Shown: positions 29,723 to 42,450 of the stretch, piece by piece
How the letters are laid out: every line of letters starts with the position of its first letter
Numbering within the stretch: the first letter of the stretch is position 1
Source of the DNA: Pseudogymnoascus destructans
Taxonomy: Eukaryota; Ascomycota; Leotiomycetes; Thelebolales; Thelebolaceae
Length of the DNA stretch: 64,000 nt
Direction of reading: 5' to 3'
NCBI RefSeq assembly: GCF_001641265.1
Contig: NW_020167534.1
Span: forward strand, 930,001 to 994,000
Program-made: the position numbers and the translations under genes
Notes under the pieces: generated by a model
The model's database searches: none
What the model was told of the DNA's origin: nothing
What the model saw: only the letters and a program-made list of their open reading frames with translations

Positions 29723-32651
29723 TTACGATACATGGACAAACCCACGTTTCTTTTCCCTCTTGTTTTCTGCCTCTTCCCAAGTCTCTTCATCTATGTAGTC
29801 TGTGACGCCATGTTCTTGGATCTGGGTCCCAACGATGCGGAGTGCAGCAAGGTTGTAGCCCATCTGGTCCTTTTGTCTTTGTAATGATTTCCTCAGGTTA
29901 TTTCGTACTCCATCGAGGACGACCTTCATAGACTTGCTCGCAACAAGTTGCTTGTGGTGAATCTTCAACATGGAGAATAATATCCGGCAGGTCAATGGAA
30001 TGTTCATCGATCTTTCCGTGAAGATGTTCAAAAAGGTGAAGAGAAGTGGCAGGATAGAGAAAGGAAGGACGAGTAGAGCATCTTGAAGAGCCGCAGCCTT
30101 GATGCGTTGTAAGACAGTCATGACATGCTGCTCGGCGCTGATGTTGGCAAGAGCCAAATAAAGGGGATTCCTTGGCGGCGGAGCTGTGTTTGGGTTGGCT
30201 GCCTTTTCCAGCTTATATTCTTCCATCAATTCGTGGTCCGCGACGCCCAGTTCAAGAGCCTCGACGATCTTTTCTCCAGCCATGAGTGTTTCGATAGTTT
30301 GCTTGCCTGTATCGCCGGCTTCGTCGTCATCATCCCCGTCCTTCTCTAGAAAGGTTGTCAGGGTGCTCTCATACAATTCCTCTAGCTCTTTATCCTTCTC
30401 TTCCTCGAGGAAGATTTGCTCATCAGTCTGCTCCCAGACGCGGATGCTCTTGTCGTGACTGGCACTAACAAGGAACGACCCGGTCCTGCTCACAGCCAGT
30501 GCCCAAATCTCACCGTGATGTCCATCTAACCTCTGAATTTGCTCGAATTTATCACCATCCCAATACTTGATCATCTTGTCTTTGCTGCTGCTAAAGAAGT
30601 GATGCCCATTTCCATCCTGGTTGTGCGGAACGAATGCTACCTGCAAAATACTGTCTTGATGGGCAAAGAAGGCCTTGTGGCAATCACCAAAATCTAGACC
30701 CCATAGTCGAACATTTTTGTCGGCAGAGCAAGTTACAATAAGCTTGCTGTCGAAGGAGATATCCATATTCAAAACAGGTAGTTTGTGGCCGTATAGGTTT
30801 AGGAAGAGCTTGAGAGAGTCGTTGAAAAACACCTTGACCGTGTTATCAAGGAGCGCAACAGCCAAGAGGCGAGAATCTGGCGAGAATTTGAGACTGAGTA
30901 CGTCGTCGGCAACCTTGAGGGTTCGAGTGTGTGCTAACTGTAGTTTAGGTGTCGTGCGCTTTGTTCCGGGGATTTCTTCTTGTACGATTTCGAAGTTCCA
31001 GAATTTTGCAGACTTGTCTGCGCTACCAGACACGACGGACCTTCCGTCAGGATGCACTTGAAGTGTCCAAATTGCTCCCTCATGTGCCTTGACTGTGTCA
31101 ATTAGTACTGCAGATGCAACATCGAACAGCTCTAGCTCGCCGGCCTTTGTTCCCACCACCACAATCTTATCACCCGGTAAGAACGAGCAACATAAAGCGT
31201 AGCCGCATTCAAAAGTTCGAATACAAGTCCTGGTCTTCACGTTCCAAATCTTCAAACTTCCATTTGAAGCCGAAGCCAGCATCCTGTCGTCAGAGCTCAG
31301 CGCCAAAGCTCTGATATCAACTCGGTGGCCAGGTTGGTCGACTGAGAATGCCCTCGTATAATCAGGCATTCCTTCAGCCTGAGCCTTCTTCTCCTTTGTT
31401 GGTACCTTGTAAATCTCAAGCTGGTTGTTTGTTGTCGACACGAGCAGTTCAACACTTTTTGACGACTTGCCGGATATCCAGTCGGCAGATTTAACTCGAC
31501 CGCCAGTTCTAACGATGACATATTGCACAAAGACCTCGGAGATATCAGCACTTGATACGTCGTCGGCCTTATCGTGGTTTTCTTCGCTGGCTTTACCCGC
31601 CGCCATAAGCTTTTCGCGCCTCCTCTTACGTTTCCTGGCAAGGCTCTTCTTAACTTCTTCAGGTGACCTGATTCTCCATATCTCTACAGCCTTTTCGGAG
31701 CCATGGACAGCAAAGAAATCCTGTTTTGGGTGGAAGGTGACTTCCAGTGCTTTGTCTTTCCCTTGCCTATGCAAAAGTCCTCGTGAATTGAGATAGTGGC
31801 GGTCGAGAGGCCTATCAACACTTTTTGTGAGTGCATATAGCCCATTGGTGTCGATCGACCATACTTTCACCTCTCCATCATTGCCAGCAGTTATGCAGCC
31901 GCTGCCATCAGGAGAGATCCCAAGTGCCCAACATTCTCCATTCGACTGAGCGACATGTGTCTCGATACAGTGTTGCAAGCTGATATCCCAGATTTTCACG
32001 AGAGAATCTTTGCCGGTCGTAAGAAGGAAACCCTCCGATACGCCATCTTCGGTGTCAACGACCATCTCATCGTCCTCCGCAGTTATTGGTGCACTCGGCT
32101 GCAGAAATTCCAGTCCAGTAATTTGGTCCTTGTGGCCTCTCAGTTTGAACAGCCCAACCTCAGCGATCAAGTCCCAGACGATAACATCTGTATCTCTCGA
32201 TCCACTTGCCAGCCTCACGCCAGACTTGTCGAAAGCAAGCTTTGTGATCGCTGACTTATGCCCATTGAAACTGACAATAACTGTGGCAATTTTGGAATCC
32301 CATACCCTGATGCTGCCATCTTCGTAACCAACAGCAAAAATGTCGCGATCCGTCTTGCTTTGTGCAATTACAGTCACCTGTGATTTGCAGTCACTGGCTT
32401 TCCAGCGGCTCAAAAGCTCTCCCTTTTTCACATCCCAGCAAAGCACTTCTTCGTTTGCTGCGACAACAGCTCGACCAGCCCCAGTGTTCCGGGCGCTGCT
32501 TGACGAATTGTCGCCGAGAGTCCAGACTGCGTTCGCATGGCTTGAAGTAATGAGCCCGAAGGTCCTCGCATGCTCATATTTCCTAAAAGGGTCAGCAATG
32601 CCTCAGAATCAATATCGGGGAAAGTTTCTCTTACAAGTATGATTTGACCAT
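29723..32651 (-). CDS. UTP12: U3 snoRNA-associated protein Utp12 (Dip2/WDR3)
   Basis: Two exons: a 17-base first exon (32651-32635, MVKSY plus two bases) and 32582-29723, 958 residues. The splice gives MVKSYLKYEHARTFGLI, the family's N-terminus, whereas the long frame alone would start inside the first blade. Some twelve or more WD40 blades are visible (GSIRVWD, VIVWDL, VKIWDI, VRLWGL, IKYWDG, IRVWEQ), forming two propellers, then an acidic linker and the helical Utp12 domain (about 780-958; PLYLALANISAEQHVMTVL). Utp12 is part of the UTP-B complex of the small-subunit processome in the nucleolus, needed for 18S rRNA maturation. It shares its promoter with ARPC2. Confidence 0.95.
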
Positions 32652-32894
32652 ATTTTCTGCTCGGCGCAAAAGATATTGTCTTCTTCCAGATTTATTTTTG
32701 CGGCTTTTCGATTTCTTTATCGTTATCAGTACCTTGTTACAACCTGAGGCAACAACCACCCGCAATCAGCCAGCCATCGATTGCGGGGCCCACATTCGTC
32801 ACCACCAAACTCACTACAGCTTGACGTATCAGTACGTCCAAGGTTACGAGCTTAGCAGTTTCTCCAGTCGGATCCTTGGGCGGCCTCAGTCAAA
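32652..32894. promoter_or_regulatory. Divergent promoter of UTP12 and ARPC2
   Basis: Only 243 bases separate the two ATGs. It contains a CCACAAT-unlike, GC-mixed core with no TATA box. A compact shared promoter suggests joint housekeeping control. Confidence 0.55.
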
Positions 32895-34066
32895 ATGCTC
32901 CTCCTAGACTATCAGAATGTCTATATACAATCTGTGCTCACCGAGCGCTTCTCAGGGTATGGTGGTAGTTGCGGCCCTCTCAACCAATGCACAGGCTAAC
33001 TGTCAGACAGTGCCCCTCCAGCTTCGATCGACCAGACAGTCTCCGACTTCGATGGAGTTACTTTCCATGTCTCTACACCTGAATCAAAGTCCAAAATTCT
33101 AGTATCTCTCCAGATTAAGTGCTACGACGAGCTTGTCAAACACGGTGCAACAAAGGTCCTGGAACGAGAGTATGGGTCTTACGTCGTTCCACCAGAGAAT
33201 GGATACGACTTTTCAGTCCAGGTGGACTTGGACAACCTGCCGAAAGATCAGGGTTTGAAATATGCTCAAATAACGACGAATATTTGAAGCTAACATTTCA
33301 ATTGACAGGCGAACGGGATGCATTGATTCGAAGCATTTCGCTACTGAAGCGCAACGCCGTGGCTGCACCATTCGAGCAAGCTTTCGAGGAACATCACGCT
33401 CTCCACGAGGAATCATCTAAATTTACATCCGAAGAAGCTCCGCAGGGCGTACGGGAGGGTGGTGAGGTTAAAGCTATCCACTACCGCGAGGAGGAGGCTA
33501 TTTATATCAAAGCCAGCCACGACAGAGTCACTGTCATTTTTAGCACTGTATTCAGGGAAGAGACGGACAGAGTGTTTGGCAAGGTATTCATACAGGAGTT
33601 TGTTGACGCCAGACGAAGGGCGATACAGAATGCGCCGCAAGTACTGTACAGGACGGACCCCCCTCTCGAGCTCCAAGGTGTTCCAGGAGTAAAGGACTCC
33701 GGCACGGGTGAGATTGGCTACGTTACATTTGGTATGTATATCACTGTTGTACCTATGCTATTAAATCTGACTATCCTAGTTCTGTTCCCCAGGCATCTTA
33801 CGAAACAGCGACGAGACGAGGTTATTTCGCACATTCAAACCTTCCGTGACTACTTCCACTACCACATCAAAGCTTCCAAGGTATGAAGGCCACACGAAAA
33901 AGTTTCACTAGTTTCTATGTACTGATTTCTCTAGGCATATATTCACTCGAGAATGCGTAGACGGACGGCCGACTTCCTCCAGGTATTACGACGTGCACGT
34001 CCAGAGAACGAGGAAAAGGAGCGCAAGACTGCTAGTGGCCGGACATTCAAAGTGCAGGGGAACTGA
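32895..34066 (+). CDS. ARPC2: Arp2/3 complex subunit 2 (p34-Arc)
   Basis: Five exons: 32895-32956, 33011-33252, 33309-33731, 33780-33880 and 33935-34066, giving 319 residues, the normal size. Conserved blocks are MLLLDYQNVYIQSVLTERF at the start, GYDFSVQVDLDNLP, ALIRSISLLKRNAVAAPFEQ, VTVIFSTVFREETDRVFGKV and AYIHSRMRRRTADFLQVLRR at the end. The third intron (48 bases) has no stop and is a multiple of three, but removing it restores GYVTFVLFPRHL. p34 and p40/p20 form the core scaffold of the Arp2/3 actin nucleator, acting at endocytic patches. It is tandem to LCL3. Confidence 0.94.
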
Positions 34067-34447
34067 GCGCGTCATAGGGTATGGACCCTCTTTTTTAAAG
34101 GCTAGAAATCAAACAATATCCATCTTTCAATCGAGTGCCCCTTCCAGTAGATTGAGACCCAGGTAGATGGTTGGCTGGGCAATAGAAATTCGGGAGACAA
34201 ACACTAGGTTATTTAAGCTTAATTCGAACCCGAACATATAAAATGAGATATAGTGCAAGTCTGTGATAACGAGTAGTATCAAACCGGAAATATATCTTAC
34301 ATGCGTTGTGTTGAGTTTATATCTTGTAGGGTCATGGAGAAGACGCCAAGGACTACTAGCTTGGAACCCCGCCAATACCTCCTTTGTCCGTCGCGAGCAT
34401 ATATCCACACAAGCTTCTGTTGCACTTAAAGCTAACAATCCACCGCA
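34067..34447. other. Spacer between ARPC2 and LCL3
   Basis: 380 bases; ARPC2 3' flank and LCL3 leader, no gene seen. Confidence 0.45.
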
Positions 34448-35334
34448 ATGCGATGGCCGCCCTGGTCTTCGGACGCCGGAAACGAAGATAGCAACAAGAA
34501 GCAACAGATCGCCTGGGCTGATACTCTCAATGCCACCAATTGGTCTAACTATGCCAACCCGGAAACGGTGGTCCCAACTGTCTTGTTGACGGCAACAATC
34601 CTGTTGAGCGTTCGCGTCTACCGACTATACCTACGGCGGATCCCCGATGCGACTCATGTACAACCCGCATTCTTCAGGAAGAGGAGTCTGTTCGGGACTG
34701 TGACGAGGGTCGGAGATGGCGATAACTTTCACCTGTTCCATACACCTGGAGGTAGATTGGCAGGTTGGGGCTGGCTGCGAAAAGTCCCGGAGAAGGCAGC
34801 TGATTTGAGAAAACACACCGTAAGTATACTATCCGCGTCTAGTTTAATTATATTAACAAATTGTAGATTGCTGTTCGCATTGCCGGCGTCGACGCGCCCG
34901 AGGCGGCTCATTTCGGTAAAACAGCACAGCCATATTCCGGAGAAGCTCTTGCCTGGCTCAGGTCATATATATTGGGCCGGAGGGTACGAGTTCATATCTA
35001 TAAACGCGATCAGTACGACCGTCTGGTAGCCACGGTCTATGTCCGAAATGGCCTCTTTAGACGCGACGTTGGACGAGAGATGTTGAAAGCAGGACTCGCG
35101 ACGGTATATGAGGCGAAATCCGGCGCAGAGTTTGGAAATAAGGAGGATAATTACAGGAGCATTGAGGCTTGGGCGAAGTCCAAAAAGAAGGGCATGTGGG
35201 CCGGGTCACAGAAGGATTATGAAAGCCCAAGAGATTATAAGACCAGAACAGGGGGAACCGAAGAACCAAAGGCCAAGCAAAAGAAACCTGTTGTTAAGAG
35301 CATCTTGTCAAGCATATTTGGGTCCGGGAAATGA
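34448..35334 (+). CDS. LCL3: Membrane-anchored staphylococcal-type nuclease Lcl3
   Basis: Two exons, 34448-34819 and 34867-35334, 279 residues. A Trp/Asp-rich head is followed by one transmembrane segment (VVPTVLLTATILLSVRVYRLY, near 41-62) and a thermonuclease (SNase) domain: GTVTRVGDGDNFHLFHTPGG, the intron, then IAVRIAGVDAPEAAHFGK with the catalytic Arg, and GRRVRVHIYKRDQYDRLVATVYV with a further Arg. The tail is Lys-rich. Yeast Lcl3 is mitochondrial and linked to lifespan; a Ca-dependent nuclease activity is expected from the fold. It is the second gene of a same-strand pair with ARPC2. Confidence 0.92.
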
Positions 35335-36592
35335 ATTTGATTGCAGGGAAAGTCTAACATATCCTGCCCCGAAGGCTGACCTTGCAGCGCCTCAGATGTA
35401 ACAAGCAGAAAAAGGAGATGTTCGGTCATTGGGGACGACACCCTCCAGGACTCCGTATGGGCTGGAAGACCAGGCAACGCATCTCAGCCCGGAATGATGT
35501 TCCAGATGGCTACCCTCCTGCCAGCACTACGACCAGCCCTATGATGAAAGAATGCCGCCTGTCAACAATAGCACGGTACTAAGTCCTTCACGGGACATCC
35601 CTTTCACCCTCTATGAAGAGATCAGGGCCATTGGATAGTGTTCAAAAACCCCCTAAGAATTCGTGGAGTTGAAACTACGCGTGGTTCACCGAGGTTATCA
35701 GACCAGTGCTGTTTGGAATAATATAAAGAGCAGAATCTCAATAATATGTATTCTAGCCATCGCATTTTTAACCATTCGAGTCATGACCTCCATAAAATAT
35801 GGTTAATTTGAAGTTGTACTGTCCATACGTTCTGTAAACTTCGACACATGAGGGAGGCAATAATGAAACTTGAGACATCCCTGAAGGCCCAATCACCCCT
35901 TTCTGTTTGATTCGAAATTAGGTCGCTATAATTTTCAATTATTACTCCTGTTCTGTTCACAGGAAACAGAAAGCTTTTATTTTCAGGGAAATGGGAGAAA
36001 GGGACTGGACCCTTAAGTTGCTCTGGAATTTTGGTACCTTTTCGTACCTGAACGGCTGGACCCCTTAGCTTCAAGAATAAAAGTATAGAGACGAAGTGAG
36101 GCTTGAAATGTGAGCGGCAGCAATCGTCGAAGTCAAACAAAGATAATGTCCTATGAATGTAGCAATATACTGTGAATCTTAGACCATAATAAATTATGTA
36201 CTGATCCCAGCCCGCCTGAGGTTGTCGTCAGACATGAAGTTCCCAACCTTCTCGTGTAGTTGTTGCAAAACACCCGCCTACCCAATCACGGAATAAGCGA
36301 AGTCGCGACCTGGGTCAGATCCTTTCCACCTCATCTCCTAACCAGCCTCTCCACGTCACTCATCAACACCACGCTCATTCACAGAAGCACACCAGGCGAA
36401 TTACGAAATACCCCGAAGAAGTTACAGTTGTTTGAGGCCCACTGGAGGATACACAGATGGATTGATGCCCGTGTTTACTCCAGTTTCAACCTCGACATAA
36501 TCCCGACCCACCGTACCTAATTTCGACATCAAGTCCTGATCGAGGGCACCACTATATATTTCCCATAAGAGCCCACGCTCTTGGCTCTAGCG
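35335..36592. other. Long upstream region of RAX2
   Basis: 1.26 kb without a convincing gene. It contains a TATATATTT at 36552-36560 close to the RAX2 start. The small frames (35781-36140 minus, 36260-36520 plus) lack any recognisable feature. Confidence 0.45.
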
Positions 36593-39500
36593 ATGAAGTT
36601 TCCATCGTTAGTGAGTCGAGCAGCTGGGGAGCAGCTTCGTTTGTCGCAATTGTGCCTCGCCTTGGCCTCGTTCTCCCAACTATCTCAAGCGTTTACATTC
36701 AACCCCATACCATCACCGAACCTCGACCTCTCGCAGTTTGGCCGCGTCGGTATAGCTGGCGATTTTGATGGCATTTCATTATACCAATATGAAGGGCAGA
36801 GTGAGGTTGGGTCTTCGTCAAATGGTGCCGAATCAGTTCTAGCCCGTTTCCCGGATGGAGGGTTCGCATCAGTTGCATCCTCAGATGCTAGCATCCAGTC
36901 CATGTGCCCACTCGTCTCGAAGGACGGTAGCGTATCAAATGTGGTAGTAGCAGGCAACTTCACCAGCTTGGGGGGTGTGGAATCTCAGGGAATTGCATTG
37001 TTCAACCCTAATACTTCAACGGTCACACCAGTTCCCGGACTCTCAGGTCAAGTTTCGGCATTATACTGCGACCAATCCAGCAACACAGTGTACATTGGAG
37101 GAAAGTTCAAAGCGTCTAACTCGACGAACGCTGCCTCACTGAACAGCACCCACGGCTGGACAGATCTCCCTTTCCTTGGATTCAATGGCCCTGTTACCTC
37201 TATCACAAAGTCCTCAGCCGGCAAAATCATATTTGGGGGGTCTTTCACTGGACTTGGAAACGCCTCTGTCATTAGCGACCCAGACCAGCAGATCATCAAT
37301 ATAGCTAAAGCCAAGATAACATCTGGACCTGCGGCGACAAGCGCTGACTTTGCCGACCCTAAGAACATTATTTGCAAGGAAGGTGGCGCGGATGGCCCTG
37401 GCAACACATGGCTGCTCGCAGACAACGCAGGCGGATTCTGGAGGGCTGATTTTGGATTTGGATTCCAGCCTACCAAACTGCGACTATGGAATACGCATAA
37501 GGATGGAAGGGGAACGAAGACATGGCGGTATACTGCTATGCCGATCAACGGCATCATGAACTTCACCTACGTTGACCCTGCGACTGGCGCCAACTCGTCT
37601 TGTACTTCGGAATGCCCGTTGTCGGATGATCCCAGTGTTCCCTTCCAGGATTTCTTTTTCGTCAATGTTATCGGCATGAACATGTTCCAGATTGATATAA
37701 CCGACTGGTATGGAAGTGGCGCTGGACTTACAGGCATCAAGCTTTTCGAAGACGACATTTACTCCTATGCCATTAACGATTTCAATGAACCCGATTGCGC
37801 CGTCTCCTCGTCCACAGCCTCAAAGGCAACTGTGGCTGGGCCTTGGGAAGTTACTCCTTCTCGCCAAAGCGTGTCGAACTATCTTACTCTAAAGATTGAT
37901 GGATCCAAAGCTTCCTCGGACTCTGAATCTATAGAGTTCTTCCCTCGCATCAAGGAATCCGGAAACTACTCCGTCAACATTTATACGCCAGGTTGCATTC
38001 AGGACGACAGTTGCGCCTCCCGTGGGCAAGTTCGCGTCACTGGTACTATGAGCGCTGGTTCGAGCGAACCCGCTTTCCAGACTGATGTCTTTCAGACCAA
38101 CAACTTCGACAAGTATGATATGATATACATTGGCTATATGGACGCAGGTAGCGACTCATTCCGACCTTCCATCAAACTTGCCCCGAGTTCCGGACAGACT
38201 GGACAGGTGACAGCTGTGGCAAATAGAGTCGGGTTTACTCTTCTCGACTCGGCTGGTGGCCTGAATAGCTTATTTGAATTTGACCCCGCGAAGAAGTCCA
38301 TAGATGGAAGTGATTTTGCAAAGTCGGCTATTGATAAGGCTGGTAGCGCACTGAGCCCTGGCGCGGACATCAAAGCTCTTGCCACTTCTGGGGACATCAC
38401 CATTGCAGCAGGAAACTACAGCGCCAAGGGAATGAACAACATTTTCGGCGTCAACAAGACCAGCTCGTTCAGCCTAGCGGGTGATGGCCTGAATGGTATG
38501 ATATATACCATGTTCGTCAACGGCAGTATCGTGTATATTGGTGGGGAATTCGACAACACAAGTAAAGCCAACACCAAGGGGCTGAATCATGTGGCTGCCT
38601 ATGATGTGTCAAAAGACACATGGAACACCCTAGGCGCCGGCGTCAACGGACGGGTTTCGGACATTGTTCCGTTTACTGTCAACTTCACTAATGGAGCACT
38701 CGAAATGGTCATTTCTCTCACAGGAAACTTTGATGAAATCAATGCCTTCGGCGCCAACAAGTCCATTCCAGTTTCTGGATTTGCAATCTGGGTTCCTTCG
38801 CGAGGCAACTGGCTTCAAAATCTCAAAGCGACGCAGATGTCGTTCGATGGCAAGTTGACGACAGCCGTTGACCTTCCAAACGGCGGCGGCTCGTTGTTTT
38901 CAGGCTCGCTATCTTCTTCGCAGGTTGGCGCCCATGGCGCTGCTGCTTTAACCGATGGAAAGATCAGTAGCTTTCCTGTGGATATTCAAGCAAAAACCAA
39001 GTCATCGAGCTCCATTTCCAAGAGAGCAACTTCAGGCAATAACACATTATCGGGCGTCGTCACTGGCCACTTCTACGAAGCGAACGGAATTAACGCGACA
39101 ATCTTTGGAGGACACTTTGAAGCTAAGGCCACGGATGGTTCTACGATAAACAATCTGCTCATCCTTGACGGGGGAAAATCCGATACTGTGACTGGCCTTT
39201 CTCAACTCAGGAATGACTCTACGGTTATGGCTCTTGCAACTAACGACGACGTTTTGTGGGTTGGCGGAGCGCTCAAAGGCACGGTAAATGGAGCTAGCAT
39301 CAACGGTCTCGTCAGTTACAACCTGAAGACGGCAACCACACCTATCCAGCCTCCAGCGCTTGCTGGTGATGAAGTGATCGTTTCTGCCATCACTATCAGA
39401 GAGAGCACAGGAGATGTCTACGTAGCTGGAAGCTTCGACCATGCGGGTTCCCTCGACTGCCCTGGACTTTGCGTCTTTACCGCGGCCGCTACTCAGTGGA

Positions 39501-40288
39501 ATCGTCCAGGCACTATGTCTGGAACAGTGAATACGTTGGCATGGCAAAGTGCCGACACGCTCATCGTTGGTGGATCGCTCGAAGTATCAGGGAACAAGAC
39601 TGCACTGGCCACCTACGACGCGAAGGCCCAGGTCTGGACTGGGTTTGATGGAGGTGCTGCAATCCCAGGAGCGATTACTTCATTTACACCAGCCTCCAAG
39701 GATTCTTCGCAGTTTTGGGTCTCAGGGGTTGCAACGAACGGCTCGGCTTTCTTGATGAAGTATGATGGCTCGAAGTGGAGCTCTGTGGGGTACACGCTGG
39801 GATCAAAGTCTGAAATCCGCGGCATCCAAGTCCTTCCGTTGTCAGAAGACCACAAATCTACAGATCTCCTCCCATCCAACTATGTCTTATTACTCACCGG
39901 ATCTCTCAACCTGCCTTCCTTCGGCAACGCCTCCGCCGTCCTCTTCAACGGGACCACCTTCCAGCCATACGCTCTGACCAGCACATCCGACAAACGACCC
40001 GGCAGCATCTCCAAGATCTTCTCACAGCAGCAAAACGTCTTCGAAGATGGCAAGAGCCACCTCGCCCTCGGCCTCATCGTCCTAATCGGCCTCGCCATCG
40101 CTCTCGCCTTGATCTTCCTCCTGGTCGTCGCTGGCATCATCGCCGAGCGCGTCCGCCGCAAGCGTGAGGGCTACGTGCCTGCGCCGACTAATATGTTCGA
40201 CAAGACGAGCCAGATGAGCCGTCTTCCTCCGGAGCAGATCTTTGGGACGCTCGGGAAGAATCGTGGGTCGGTCGCGCCGGCGATATGA
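36593..40288 (+). CDS. RAX2: Rax2-type cortical marker for cell polarity
   Basis: One exon, 1,231 residues from ATG 36593. A signal peptide lies in the first 33 residues, then a very long extracellular part with many N-glycosylation sites (NFT, NST, NKT) and beta-propeller/kelch-like repeats such as VYIGGKF, IIFGGSFTGLGNAS, VYIGGEFDNTS, LWVGGALKGT, VYVAGSFDHAG and LIVGGSLEVSG. A single transmembrane helix (near 1160-1184, LGLIVLIGLAIALALIFLLV) precedes a short basic tail ending KNRGSVAPAI. Rax2 is a type I membrane protein that marks growth sites; in yeast it directs bipolar budding with Rax1, and in hyphae it helps keep tip orientation. Confidence 0.92.
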   Translation: MKFPSLVSRAAGEQLRLSQLCLALASFSQLSQAFTFNPIPSPNLDLSQFGRVGIAGDFDGISLYQYEGQSEVGSSSNGAESVLARFPDGGFASVASSDASIQSMCPLVSKDGSVSNVVVAGNFTSLGGVESQGIALFNPNTSTVTPVPGLSGQVSALYCDQSSNTVYIGGKFKASNSTNAASLNSTHGWTDLPFLGFNGPVTSITKSSAGKIIFGGSFTGLGNASVISDPDQQIINIAKAKITSGPAATSADFADPKNIICKEGGADGPGNTWLLADNAGGFWRADFGFGFQPTKLRLWNTHKDGRGTKTWRYTAMPINGIMNFTYVDPATGANSSCTSECPLSDDPSVPFQDFFFVNVIGMNMFQIDITDWYGSGAGLTGIKLFEDDIYSYAINDFNEPDCAVSSSTASKATVAGPWEVTPSRQSVSNYLTLKIDGSKASSDSESIEFFPRIKESGNYSVNIYTPGCIQDDSCASRGQVRVTGTMSAGSSEPAFQTDVFQTNNFDKYDMIYIGYMDAGSDSFRPSIKLAPSSGQTGQVTAVANRVGFTLLDSAGGLNSLFEFDPAKKSIDGSDFAKSAIDKAGSALSPGADIKALATSGDITIAAGNYSAKGMNNIFGVNKTSSFSLAGDGLNGMIYTMFVNGSIVYIGGEFDNTSKANTKGLNHVAAYDVSKDTWNTLGAGVNGRVSDIVPFTVNFTNGALEMVISLTGNFDEINAFGANKSIPVSGFAIWVPSRGNWLQNLKATQMSFDGKLTTAVDLPNGGGSLFSGSLSSSQVGAHGAAALTDGKISSFPVDIQAKTKSSSSISKRATSGNNTLSGVVTGHFYEANGINATIFGGHFEAKATDGSTINNLLILDGGKSDTVTGLSQLRNDSTVMALATNDDVLWVGGALKGTVNGASINGLVSYNLKTATTPIQPPALAGDEVIVSAITIRESTGDVYVAGSFDHAGSLDCPGLCVFTAAATQWNRPGTMSGTVNTLAWQSADTLIVGGSLEVSGNKTALATYDAKAQVWTGFDGGAAIPGAITSFTPASKDSSQFWVSGVATNGSAFLMKYDGSKWSSVGYTLGSKSEIRGIQVLPLSEDHKSTDLLPSNYVLLLTGSLNLPSFGNASAVLFNGTTFQPYALTSTSDKRPGSISKIFSQQQNVFEDGKSHLALGLIVLIGLAIALALIFLLVVAGIIAERVRRKREGYVPAPTNMFDKTSQMSRLPPEQIFGTLGKNRGSVAPAI

Positions 40289-42450
40289 GAAAATACGGAG
40301 GAAGAAGAAGATGCGGATTTGTTTATGAAAGCGAGGCGTTATTTGTGATTTTATGTTTTACGGAGTTCAGGATAGGAGGGCCACTTTGCGAGCGAATGTT
40401 TCGATATCGCGCCTCTCTCCAGAGTTCATTTAGGAGATACCCACGCAACCTGCGCCAGAGTTTGACAGCGACAATCCGACTACCCTTCAGCGGCTGTTAC
40501 CATACATACTATGTGTACTATTGCGGTCTTGCAGTATATCTAGTGGTTCGCGCAGCACCGGATACCTCTTAATGATTTGATTTTTCTATTTCCTATGTTC
40601 GATTTTTTTCTCTCTCGTCTTCTCGCAAGCTACACTACTACAGTCTCGATCACATTTTTTTTCCGGGGGAAGAAGATACGTGTATCATAGGACGGGGGAG
40701 GGGCCGGTGTCTGAGGATGAAGGATGGGGAGTGCAGGCAGGGGGGACGGGACGGAGTGGGATTCTAATGGGTGATGGTGTAAATGGATTTTTTCGCACAC
40801 AGGGGGGGTCAAATCTCGTCAGAGACAGCGGGATGGGGACGGGAAAATAACAGAGCCCTGAACAAAAAAAATCCCTCTGAATGAGACAAGCCAGCACATA
40901 TATCTCTCGACCTTGACAGTCCCCGTTGACCAATCCATACATCCATGCCCGGCCACTCACTCCTTTAGAGCGAGCGGGAAAAAGTGACCTAACCGACTAA
41001 CTAACTGACTGACTGACTGAGTAAGTGAGAGTTGACGCAACTCAGACACACCACCCACCCACCACCCCACCACCCCAGCTCCCCGAAATCCCCGGAATCT
41101 AAGACGTCGTGAATAGTCGTGAATAGGGGGCGTATTGTGTGTGGTGTTGTGTTGTGTGGTAACGCATGTCTCACACGAAATCCGAGATATCGATATGGGG
41201 ATGCGGAGAATGTCTGAGATGAGATGTAGCGTACCCTATGTGCACAGCAGCTCCATCGCCCTCACCACCACCACCACCTCACCCGCCTCACCACCCTCAC
41301 CACCCTCACCACTTACAGTACACTCCAGCTGCCGACCGACGACAACTACGCACCTCACCTCCCACACAACCGGGGGCGACTAGCGGGGCGTGGTGCAGGG
41401 GAGATTGCAGCGGGGACGGGAGGGGGGGGAAAGGAGGCTGTGCTGGGGACTAGTAGGGGGGTTTTGGGGGGGGGGGAGGGCAGGGTGGAGAGAGGGTGCT
41501 GGGATGGTGATGGTGATGGTGATGGTGATGGGGAGGATAGAGGGGTTGGAGGATACAGAGGATTGGGAAGGTAAGATGGTAAGGAAGTGTTTGGAGTTGG
41601 TGGCGGTGTGGAGGGGCGCGGGGGGGGACTGGATGTGTGTGTACCTCCGTCACGTCCGTCACTAGATGCAGCCAAAACGCCATCCGCCCCATTCTCTGGT
41701 ATCCTCAATCTTAAAGAAATTCAAGAGTGGATAACCCCCCCCCCACATCTCCCAAGCCACCCTCAACCACCTCCACAGTGGCAGAAAGCCATGAGACGTG
41801 GTTGCAGCGGTGGAGGCGCCTGCGATTCGGCCGTTCGTCGGACGCGTGCCGTGTGTGGATGTGGTGGGAGTGGTGGCTCGGGATCTTGTCTCGATGGGGG
41901 ATGGGGGGGATTAAGCTCTCGAGGGGGAGGGGGGGGATGATCTTTGGGTGTGAGGGCGAGGGAACACGGACGCTGGAGTTAGTGGGAGGTATGTGATGGA
42001 TGGGGGGGATGTATGAGGAGGAGGAGGTATGTGATGGATGGGGGGATGGGCGGCGTGAGATGGATTGGGAGTGCGTATACCTACCCGCCACAGGTAGAGT
42101 GAGTGATGGAGTGAGTGAGTGAGTGAGTGTATATCTACAATCATACGATTCCATACCATCCATCTATCCATCCATGCTGCAGCATACACCAGTGGAGCAT
42201 CCACTCTCCAAAAACTCAGTCTTGGAAATTGTCAACAGGGGTGCCCTCCCTATGTGACAGGCCTTGGCGGCGGATGTGGGGGATCGGTCGCGGGGGGGGA
42301 AGGGAAGGGAGAAGAGGCCTTTCTTTCCCCTTTCCCCTTGACGACTGTCCGGTCTGTCTGACTGTCTGACTGGCAACGGGAGTTTGGTAGAGGGGCAAGG
42401 ACGTTACACTACGTCGTCGTCGAGCACATGCACTAACCACATCACAGAGG

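Noticed and set aside
35781..36140. 119-codon minus-strand ORF upstream of RAX2
   Set aside because: No signal, domain or splice support; probably chance.
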